From Bacteroidales bacterium (GTDB lineage: Bacteria > Bacteroidota > Bacteroidia > Bacteroidales > F082): a DNA stretch of 64,000 bases. Positions 26,163 to 33,319 of the stretch are shown piece after piece (the first letter of the stretch is position 1; each line of letters begins with the position of its first letter). The notes beneath the pieces are model-generated. The model was not told where the DNA came from, did no database searches, and saw only the letters and a list, made by a program, of their open reading frames with translations. The stretch lies in contig JAFXMK010000018.1 in NCBI GenBank assembly GCA_017530365.1, forward strand, positions 62,001 through 126,000, given 5' to 3'. The translations under genes and the position numbers were made by a program.

Positions 26163-29100
26163 TTAATTTGTTGCTTTCGATACATAGATATATCCCTGCC
26201 CAGGCTCGAGGGTGGTAAGTTCACCTCTCCAGTGACCATTGGTATAGATGGTACTGCCATTGTTCTTCGACTTGATGATGTCGCCGTTGGTAGGAGTGAA
26301 GCCGAAGGCATCGTTGAGGGTCATGCTCTCGTTATGCGGGAAGCCGATCCAGTTGGTGCCGTTGTGGACGTTAACGGGATGTTCCGTGGGATCGACGGAT
26401 GAGCCAGTCAGCGTGATGGTGCATGCGGCGCTGACATAGATCTCGTACATCTGTTCGACATCTAAGGACTCCAAAGCACCTCTCCATTGGTTGCTGCTCA
26501 CATAATAGATGGTGCTACCATTGTTTTGTGACTTGATGGTGATCTGTGTGCCTGGCAGTGCTGCGACGAGGGCGGCCTGGAGGTCGTCGAGTGTGATATC
26601 GAGATAGGTGGACCACCAATTCCAGCCTTGTGACAATGTAACGATTTGTTCTTCTTCTGTTTCAACCTCAACACCGAGACGTATATGGTTCTTCACCGAT
26701 AATACATCATTGCGATTACCATTCCAGCTAGAAGATCCTGCTGTAGTCGGAGGTGACATCGGGTTGAAATTAATATCATCATCCCAATAATAAATGGCTT
26801 GGTTTGTATTGGTGCTGAATACTGAACAGGACATATAAGGCGAGCTATCGTATCTTCCCGTGTTGTCATCGGCCACAAGGACGAGGTTGGATATGCCGTC
26901 ATACTCAAATGGGGTATCAAAAATGATGGTAGTCCAAGCACCAGCCGTCATAGTCACTGAGCCGCTGAATACCTTGTCAGTTGCAGCCATTGTAATCCAA
27001 TCGGTATTACTGTTAAACGATGACTTCTCGGTAGTCTTCAGATAGAAATCGTATGTGCGAGTCCTGGTTGTTCCTTCGTTATAGAAAGCAATGCTGGTAA
27101 TGGTTCCCGCTGTACCGATTTCTTCAGCTGTGTAAATTTGCTGGGTCAAGGCCTGTTTGTAATAGCTATAGCTGGGAAGGAAATTGTTGGTTGTTTCGCT
27201 TTCGCCAATCTCTATTGTTGTCATGTGGGCGAAACTGGCAACGAGGTCTCTGTCATTGACAGCTGCAAAGCTGTATTCCGATTCACCGGAAACCATAGTC
27301 TCGTTTTCGAACCACCCCATGAAGGTATAACCAGAATTAGGTGTGGCAGTAACTGTGCAAGTCTCACCAAAAGCATACTCTCCGCCACCGCTAACTGTTC
27401 CACCGTTTGACGGATCGGCACTGACAGTGATGTTCACGGGAGCAGGCACAAAGCAAGACACCGTGGCCACCCAGCCTGCAGCGTTAACACCCGAATCTGA
27501 GGTAAATTTGAAAGTCAAGGCACCCGCTTCATTGGTTGCCATCACTGTTCCTGGGCTAGTAGTACCATCATATTGTCCAATTTGTGGGGCGGAGGTAGAA
27601 GTGCCATTGTAAATATAAAGGTAGTCGTAACCTGATTCGGTGTTAAACTGAGTGAAATTAACGGTCACCATGGCTCCTTCTGTTCCAGGATAGAAAGTCA
27701 TAGTATAATTGAGGTTATTACCATAGGAGGAATTGGCTCCACCTGAATCATAGAAGATGCCACTGCAAGTTGTCACCGATCCGTTTTGCATAGTGATGGA
27801 CTCTGCGACATGGATGTAGTTCTCTTTGGTCAAGGTTTGGCTGTTGCCGTCAGCATCGGTGATAGTCAAGGTAACGTCATAATCGCCAGCCGTGCTGTAG
27901 GTGATGTTTGTGGGATTCTGAGCAGTGGAAGTGGATGGTGTAGCACCTTCGAAAGTCCAACTCCATGAAGCAATCGTGCCGAATGAATTGTCAGTAAAAC
28001 TAATGCTTTGTCCTAGAGAAACTTCCGTGGTAGAAGCCGTGAAACTCGGTACCATGCAGTTGCCAGGCGTTAATTGGATGTTGTTCAGTTCTACTCTTTG
28101 GCCATCAGCCACGGTGACATCAACATAATATGGGCAATAGCCATCTTTGGTGAATTCAAATGTATAGCTACCACCTTTGATGGGGCGGTGGAAGTCGCCA
28201 ACAGCGTGTGTAGTTACAAAAGAGGTCTCGCTGTCGTGGTCCATCACAGTGACCTTTACACCTTCAATGGGTTGGTTTGTATTGGCATCATACACAAAGC
28301 CATGAACGCCTTTCAAGCATTGCTCCATGAAGGCCAGCATGCTGTTGCGGTTGTAGTTCCAGAAGCTGGGAAGAGAAGAGGCACTGGGGGTCTTGGTAGT
28401 AGAGCATTCCACAGTAACTTCGCGGCACTGAGCGTATGCGTTCATATAATCTTGGCGACTGCCTGTAATGATATACCATTCTGCACCATTGGTCACACCG
28501 TCAGAATAGGTGTCTGACATATAGGAAGAATAGGTTTGTCTTGCAACCTGAACATATTGTGTGCAGACATATTCGTACCAGTTCTTATCGGCATGGTCAT
28601 CATAAACAGCATCCCAAGGATAGTTCATCACCTCGGCGCCACCATGGTAGTTGGCACTCATGGTGAACAGGTTCTCGTCACCCATCGCCATGGTCCAAAC
28701 AGTCTCATCTTCATAACTATGGCCATCAGGATGAGTCCCTTTATAATAATCCTTGTAGTTGCGGTTAAGGTCAATATTGTTGCCATTGTATCGTTGGGCA
28801 CTATTCACGGTGCTATTGCCACCTTTATATGTGCCGTCCGGGTTCGTCAAAGGCATGATGTAGATATCAAGGTTGTTCACCAAGTTGGCAATTTGCGTGT
28901 CGGTAGTGTTGGTGCACAACTCGTCGATGAGACGCAGCATGAGGATCATGCCTGTGATTTCGTCTCCGTGCATAGTGGAAGTATAGAGGAACTTTGGTTT
29001 GCCTTCTGGATGGCCGTTGTTGATGCGAACACCCAAGAGTTGACGGTGGTTGCTGGTGGAAAGTGTGCCAAGACTAAACAAAGTGCACTCCCTACCACTG

Positions 29101-29486
29101 ATGGCCTTTGTTGGGAAGTCGTTCATCATAGTGACATACTGGTCATAGGTCAGGTAGCTGTCCCAATTGTAGGTGCCTTGGCCATTCCACATGGTGACAT
29201 TGGCTCTCATGGAGGGCGGGGTCTGCAGCTCGGGCTCGTAACCGGCCTTCAACAGTCTGTCGTACTCTTGTTGGTTCGCATAGGCAATCACAGTCTTGCC
29301 ATCCGTGCCGTCAACGGAGCAGATTTCACTGATAGCCTGGATTTGCGTCGGTTTTTCGACTGTCAGGGTAAAATAATACTCACCGCGTTCGCGCATGAGT
29401 TGTCGTAATTCTTTTTGGGTTTGTGCACCTGCTGTCGCGAAAATGGTAGTTGCGATAAGGAGCATAAAAAGGCGTAAAGTTTTCAT
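26163..29486 (-). CDS. CPG70-like secreted M14 zinc carboxypeptidase with PKD, CUB and adhesin modules
   Basis: 1107 residues, first gene of the array. Signal peptide (to ~21), prodomain-like segment, then an M14 carboxypeptidase domain (~115-385): zinc ligands His173 and Glu176 (TMHGDEITG) and His281 (ANYHGGAEVMNYPWD), substrate-binding NPDG and DLNRNY, and catalytic Glu360 (REVTVECS). This is the M14B (carboxypeptidase N/E) pattern, a group that typically removes C-terminal Lys/Arg. There follow a CarboxypepD_reg-like domain (~393-476), PKD (~480-562), CUB-like (~567-680), InlB-type repeat (~683-752), QIYTA module (~758-940) and the shared tail (~945-1107). P. gingivalis CPG70 (from memory) is a Lys/Arg carboxypeptidase with a PKD domain that acts with gingipains. 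No T9SS CTD. Basic-residue specificity is inferred. Confidence 0.9.
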   Translation of the reverse strand: MKTLRLFMLLIATTIFATAGAQTQKELRQLMRERGEYYFTLTVEKPTQIQAISEICSVDGTDGKTVIAYANQQEYDRLLKAGYEPELQTPPSMRANVTMWNGQGTYNWDSYLTYDQYVTMMNDFPTKAISGRECTLFSLGTLSTSNHRQLLGVRINNGHPEGKPKFLYTSTMHGDEITGMILMLRLIDELCTNTTDTQIANLVNNLDIYIMPLTNPDGTYKGGNSTVNSAQRYNGNNIDLNRNYKDYYKGTHPDGHSYEDETVWTMAMGDENLFTMSANYHGGAEVMNYPWDAVYDDHADKNWYEYVCTQYVQVARQTYSSYMSDTYSDGVTNGAEWYIITGSRQDYMNAYAQCREVTVECSTTKTPSASSLPSFWNYNRNSMLAFMEQCLKGVHGFVYDANTNQPIEGVKVTVMDHDSETSFVTTHAVGDFHRPIKGGSYTFEFTKDGYCPYYVDVTVADGQRVELNNIQLTPGNCMVPSFTASTTEVSLGQSISFTDNSFGTIASWSWTFEGATPSTSTAQNPTNITYSTAGDYDVTLTITDADGNSQTLTKENYIHVAESITMQNGSVTTCSGIFYDSGGANSSYGNNLNYTMTFYPGTEGAMVTVNFTQFNTESGYDYLYIYNGTSTSAPQIGQYDGTTSPGTVMATNEAGALTFKFTSDSGVNAAGWVATVSCFVPAPVNITVSADPSNGGTVSGGGEYAFGETCTVTATPNSGYTFMGWFENETMVSGESEYSFAAVNDRDLVASFAHMTTIEIGESETTNNFLPSYSYYKQALTQQIYTAEEIGTAGTITSIAFYNEGTTRTRTYDFYLKTTEKSSFNSNTDWITMAATDKVFSGSVTMTAGAWTTIIFDTPFEYDGISNLVLVADDNTGRYDSSPYMSCSVFSTNTNQAIYYWDDDINFNPMSPPTTAGSSSWNGNRNDVLSVKNHIRLGVEVETEEEQIVTLSQGWNWWSTYLDITLDDLQAALVAALPGTQITIKSQNNGSTIYYVSSNQWRGALESLDVEQMYEIYVSAACTITLTGSSVDPTEHPVNVHNGTNWIGFPHNESMTLNDAFGFTPTNGDIIKSKNNGSTIYTNGHWRGELTTLEPGQGYIYVSKATN
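26166..26660 (-). repeat. Shared tail module, copy 5
   Basis: Fifth copy, on the carboxypeptidase, showing that the tail is shared across unrelated catalytic families. Confidence 0.85.
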
Positions 29487-29525
29487 TTTGCTAAAAAAAT
29501 GTATTTAAAAATTCAAAATTAGCAG

Positions 29526-29533
29526 CAAAAATA
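29526..29533 (-). promoter_or_regulatory. Promoter -7 box for the protease array
   Basis: Minus-strand TATTTTTG (consensus TAnnTTTG), about 40 nt before the carboxypeptidase ATG. I found no other such box in the 6-14 nt gaps between the five array genes, so one ~23.6-kb transcript is plausible. Confidence 0.6.
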
Positions 29534-29575
29534 CAAAACTTCGCCTTCTCTACACCTAATATAATATTAAAAATT

Positions 29576-29606
29576 ATTAAAATTCATTAAAATTCATTAA
29601 AATTCA
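29576..29606. repeat. Short direct repeat, three copies of ATTAAAATTC
   Basis: Three perfect tandem 10-mers span the stop codon of the transglutaminase-like lipoprotein (its end NFNEF is encoded by the repeat). Slippage here would change only the last residues. Confidence 0.7.
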
Positions 29607-32082
29607 CCATGGTTTTCAACATTTGTTCGCCCAAACCGATGGTGTAACCTTGGCTTAAAAACACTACATCGCCTTGTTTGTTGGCAATGATGAAAATAGG
29701 AAGTTGTCCGTTTTCAAGGTTCAGGTTGTTGATAACTTTTTTGAGCAGTTCCTCGTCGAAATACCCGTAGCGAACGATCGAGGGCAATGAGTTAAAGTGT
29801 TTTAATTTGAATTTCTCAAAAGAACTCTCTGAGTCAAATAGCAAAAACATGGGTGTGCCTTTCTGTTCAAAGTCTTTGCTGAAGATGCTGATGTCCTGCA
29901 TGGCATGTGTGGTGGGCTCGCTGCCTTGGTCAAGCAAACCTAGGATGTAGTATCCTTCAACGTCCTTCACGACATCATCTGGTGGGAGGTTCCCGATGAC
30001 CTTTAGCTCGTTTTTGGGTTCCCTCAATATGAGATCAATCGAGGTGGTCTCGCCTGCCTTGATGGTAAAAAACTGGCTGTGGGTCAGCGCAGTACCATCA
30101 TCTAAACGGGTGCCTGCGGTAAGGATGTAGAACCCTTCGTCCAAAGGAGTGGGATGTTCGAAAGATGACAAAGTTATGCCGTCGTCAATGCCTGGATCCT
30201 GAGCGTCGTATGCCAACAGGTGGAAACTGTTCCCATCAAACTTTTTGATGCTGAAATGAGTGTAATATTTTGGGTTAGCTGTAGATGCTATAGGCATGTA
30301 ATGAATATCTGCATATCCGACATTTATGGATGATATTTCAGTTGATTCAAAGTTTACATTAATCCATTGTTCATTACGATTATATTGCACATTTCCATTA
30401 ACTGGGTTGATCTGTGAGGCGATGCCCAGACTTCTTGCCAAAGCCACGAAGAAAATATCGCGGGAGTGCTTGTCGGCTTTGCGAGCCTTTAATACACCAA
30501 GAGGTGAGATTGGGATACGCTGTGGATTAAGATCGTCGTTGGCGATGATGTTTTGTCTTACCCAATCCACGAGCAGGGCGGGGTCGTCATGATATTGCTG
30601 TCTCTCAGTTTCTGGGAAGAACGCTGTGAGGGTCTTGCGCCAGGGTACGATCATCTCGTTGCTGATGCGAGGGGAGTAAATGAGTGGGGAGTGAGGAGTG
30701 AGGAGTTGGGAGTTGAAATGGTCTTCTAAGACTTCCAAACTAATATCTCTCAGATCTTTATCCGAAAGGCTTTCCAATAGTCTTACTGCCATCACTTCAT
30801 TGTCTTGTTCTTTTGCGTATTCCACAAAATCAGCGATGGTCTGATAATTGCCCCAAGTCTTTTCGTAGATGCTGCACAGTGTCTTGTTACCAGTGTTGCT
30901 AATGATCTCCTGTTGTGCTTTTTTGCAGTTGGCGATATAGGCGTTGCGCAATGAATCCTCATAGTTGATACGCAGATCGTTCTCAGCGCGCATCTCGGGT
31001 GTGACTTCAGGGATGTTCGCTGATGGGGCAGGCGGCTCCATGTCGAACTCGAAACTGTCGTTGGAACCTTCTTGATGGTCGAGCTTGATTGTGACATTGC
31101 CCTGTTCTCCAGCCTTGAACACTTGAAATCCAAACTTCCCGTTTTTGGCGGCGTAGGCCATCATACACCCCAATCCTGAGGTAAGCCATGTCTGACCGTT
31201 TTCATCGGTGGTTTTGCGCACCACGGTGCAGAACTCGGCATAGTTGTAGATCTTGAATTCCACCTTGATCCCTGGTTGCGGTGTGCCTTCGGCATCCACT
31301 ACGGTGAAGGTGGTCTTAGCGGTCTTTCCGTAATTGCTTACCACATTGATCTCAGTAAAGAACTGGTTGCGGCTGATGACTTCCTCAGGACCATCGTAGT
31401 CGCCAAATACTCTCGTGTGGAGCAAGAGCGTGCGTGATGCTGGCTCGTTGAACCAACCCAAGTCGAGTACAGGCTCGGGCTCGCAGGCACCAAGGAAGTG
31501 CCATTGTCCGTTCACCCAAGCCTCCACCCAAGCGTGGTTGTCGTCGCAGTGCGCCCAGCGGGGGGTATACACTTGTCTTGCTGGGATACCAACCGTCCGC
31601 AAGGCCGTCACCAGCAGTGTCGACTCCTCGCCGCAGCGTCCCCATGAGGTCTTGATGGTGGCCATAGGCGCACTGGTGCGGCTGTCGCTGCCCTTGTAGT
31701 TGACATGCTCGTGGCACCAATGGTTCACTTCGAGGACGGCATCGTATAAAGAAAGGTCTTTCACGCGCATTTTCAGCTCCTCATAATAGGTGGCGCGGAA
31801 GCGGTCGAGGTTCTCGTTGTTGACGCGCACGGGCACCACGAAATGCTTGAACTCGCGCTCGGGGATGCTGTCGCCCCATGGCATTTCCTGTTTAGCGAGG
31901 AAGGCATAGTGGACGCACTCGCGGTAATAGTCCTCGGTGTAGTCCACGCTATCGCCGAGCGGCATGTATTGGTAAAGGAATTCCAAAGCTGCTTTTTCGT
32001 TGAAAGCTAGTTTCTTTTCGGTCGAGCAGGCGGAAAAGAGCAAAGCAAAGGCAGTAATGAGTGTGAGTAAGGAGTTTTTCAT
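29587..32082 (-). CDS. Transglutaminase-like lipoprotein with thioredoxin-like C-terminus
   Basis: 831 residues. A lipoprotein signal with lipobox LLFSAC (Cys19) predicts membrane anchoring. The N-terminal half has a transglutaminase-like cysteine-protease fold: Cys150 (WGRCGEES), His183 (DDNHAWVEAW) and an acidic residue near 201. A beta-sandwich region (~235-340) and a second, probably inactive transglutaminase-like segment (~490-600) follow. The last ~110 residues look thioredoxin-like (PIFIIANKQGDVVFLSQG) without a CxxC. Residues ~455-471 are encoded by a dispersed pyrimidine-rich tract. It lies upstream of the protease array on the same strand, 101 nt away, so it might help in peptide handling; that is inference. 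It has its own -7 box. Confidence 0.8.
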   Translation of the reverse strand: MKNSLLTLITAFALLFSACSTEKKLAFNEKAALEFLYQYMPLGDSVDYTEDYYRECVHYAFLAKQEMPWGDSIPEREFKHFVVPVRVNNENLDRFRATYYEELKMRVKDLSLYDAVLEVNHWCHEHVNYKGSDSRTSAPMATIKTSWGRCGEESTLLVTALRTVGIPARQVYTPRWAHCDDNHAWVEAWVNGQWHFLGACEPEPVLDLGWFNEPASRTLLLHTRVFGDYDGPEEVISRNQFFTEINVVSNYGKTAKTTFTVVDAEGTPQPGIKVEFKIYNYAEFCTVVRKTTDENGQTWLTSGLGCMMAYAAKNGKFGFQVFKAGEQGNVTIKLDHQEGSNDSFEFDMEPPAPSANIPEVTPEMRAENDLRINYEDSLRNAYIANCKKAQQEIISNTGNKTLCSIYEKTWGNYQTIADFVEYAKEQDNEVMAVRLLESLSDKDLRDISLEVLEDHFNSQLLTPHSPLIYSPRISNEMIVPWRKTLTAFFPETERQQYHDDPALLVDWVRQNIIANDDLNPQRIPISPLGVLKARKADKHSRDIFFVALARSLGIASQINPVNGNVQYNRNEQWINVNFESTEISSINVGYADIHYMPIASTANPKYYTHFSIKKFDGNSFHLLAYDAQDPGIDDGITLSSFEHPTPLDEGFYILTAGTRLDDGTALTHSQFFTIKAGETTSIDLILREPKNELKVIGNLPPDDVVKDVEGYYILGLLDQGSEPTTHAMQDISIFSKDFEQKGTPMFLLFDSESSFEKFKLKHFNSLPSIVRYGYFDEELLKKVINNLNLENGQLPIFIIANKQGDVVFLSQGYTIGLGEQMLKTMVNFNEF
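30669..30720. repeat. Dispersed purine/pyrimidine tract inside the lipoprotein gene
   Basis: Units GAGTGGGGA, GTGAGGAGT and GAGGAGTTGGGAGTTG, encoding on the coding strand a Leu/Ser/Pro-rich insert (SQLLTPHSPLIYSPRIS). Shares ACTCCCCACTC and CTCACTCC units with the tract at 38469-38514. Confidence 0.6.
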
Positions 32083-32099
32083 GGCGGAGATAATTTCTG

Positions 32100-32107
32100 C
32101 AAAGGTA
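32100..32107 (-). promoter_or_regulatory. -7 box for the transglutaminase-like lipoprotein
   Basis: Minus-strand TACCTTTG, matching TAnnTTTG, ~18 nt upstream of the ATG at 32082 and just downstream of the terminator at 32119-32147. Confidence 0.6.
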
Positions 32108-32118
32108 GTAATTAATGC

Positions 32119-32147
32119 AAAAAAGGTGGTAAGCCTACCACCTTTTT
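32119..32147 (-). terminator. Intrinsic terminator after the purA/ATP-grasp operon
   Basis: GGTGGTA / TACCACC stem with loop AGCC, with A-runs and T-runs on the two sides. On the minus strand it ends in a T-run, 20 nt after the ATP-grasp stop codon. It also fits the reverse direction. Confidence 0.88.
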
Positions 32148-32167
32148 GTCAACTTTTTGTTTTAATA

Positions 32168-33319
32168 TCATGCCATAAACTCTTCCAAAGAGGAGAACAG
32201 AATCTCTTTCAGTTCCTCTTTGTGTTCGGGCGTAGTCTGCGTGAACAGGAAGCCCCAGATGCTCATGGCGGGGTTCATGATGTCGCGAGTCTCCAGCACG
32301 CCGTGGAAGTGCCGCTTGATGCGCTCGAAGTCGAGCTTGCGGTTGGTGTCGTAGGGCTTGTCCAGGACGATGAAGCTGAATACATCATTCTCAATGCCGT
32401 TCCACATGGTGGCATAGTCGGGACGAATGCCCTCGAAATAGCACTGTACAGGCAGCAAGTGGCAGGTGTGGCGCGTCAGGTCGTTGAGGCACATTCCAGC
32501 GAAACGCAATGGGTTGACCTCAATTGGGATGGCCCGCCCCGTGTTCTTGTCGACCCGGAACTCCACGTGCATGGGGAAGTTCTTCAGTCCGAGCACGCCG
32601 TTCAAGTCGATGCAGAACTGGTTGAAAGCGGGATAGTTGGCTTCGAAGATCTGCTTACTCATGCAGTAGAGGCGGTCGCTGACGTCAGTCTCGTTCTTGA
32701 AGATGTGGTGGAAAATGTTGATGATGTTGGGTTTGCCCTCGGCATCATAATAGGCGTCCACGGCATATTCCTCGCCTTCGATGAACTGTTCCAATACGAA
32801 CTTCTCGCTACGCACCACGGTCTCGGGGAAGACGGCGCATTGCTTGGCGAAGTTTTGGTCGATGTCGTCCAAAGCAGCTTGCCATTCAGCCTTGTTGCGG
32901 ACGATATACACGCCCACGCTGAGGAAGCCCACTGCAGGCTTCAGCACCAAGGGCAATGGCAACTCGTCGGGGTTGAGGCTGCGCAAGGCTTTCATCTCTA
33001 CCTCTTTGTAATAGAAGTCGGGATAGATTTGCTGGCAGATGCGACGGAAAGCGGCCTTGTCCTTCAGGATTTTAACCTTTTTCACCAGCTCCGACTCGGG
33101 CAGCTGGGCATAGAGCCACACCAAGGCATTCTCGGAGACGGCATACAACTGATGGCTTTGCTCGTATTTCTCAACGAAAGCTTTGTCGTCCAAAAGGTTT
33201 AGGTGATGGCCTTGGCCTTTCAGCACCTCGGCCATGTCGTTATGTAAAACGGGGATTTGTTTCTCTTCCAGATACGCCACTAACGGGGCGGAAACGTATG
33301 GTTTTTCTAAAATGATCAT
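32168..33319 (-). CDS. ATP-grasp family ligase-like protein, function unknown
   Basis: 383 residues. The central part fits the ATP-grasp fold: VLKPAVGFLSVGVYIV (ATP-binding Lys and Gly loop), EQFIEGEEYAVDAYYD, and the metal-binding end MHVEFRVDK...IPIEVNPLRFAG with Glu and Asn. ATP-grasp enzymes join a carboxylate to an amine or thiol through an acyl-phosphate. Its ATG overlaps the purA stop by 4 nt (ATGA), so the two are probably translationally coupled, hinting at a purine- or amino-acid-linked substrate. No specific family member recognised. No signal peptide; cytoplasmic. Confidence 0.8.
   Translation of the reverse strand: MIILEKPYVSAPLVAYLEEKQIPVLHNDMAEVLKGQGHHLNLLDDKAFVEKYEQSHQLYAVSENALVWLYAQLPESELVKKVKILKDKAAFRRICQQIYPDFYYKEVEMKALRSLNPDELPLPLVLKPAVGFLSVGVYIVRNKAEWQAALDDIDQNFAKQCAVFPETVVRSEKFVLEQFIEGEEYAVDAYYDAEGKPNIINIFHHIFKNETDVSDRLYCMSKQIFEANYPAFNQFCIDLNGVLGLKNFPMHVEFRVDKNTGRAIPIEVNPLRFAGMCLNDLTRHTCHLLPVQCYFEGIRPDYATMWNGIENDVFSFIVLDKPYDTNRKLDFERIKRHFHGVLETRDIMNPAMSIWGFLFTQTTPEHKEELKEILFSSLEEFMA

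Noticed and set aside
5862-29486. Idea that the array is a mobile island
   Set aside because: No integrase, transposase, tRNA or flanking direct repeats are visible and base use does not change sharply at the edges.
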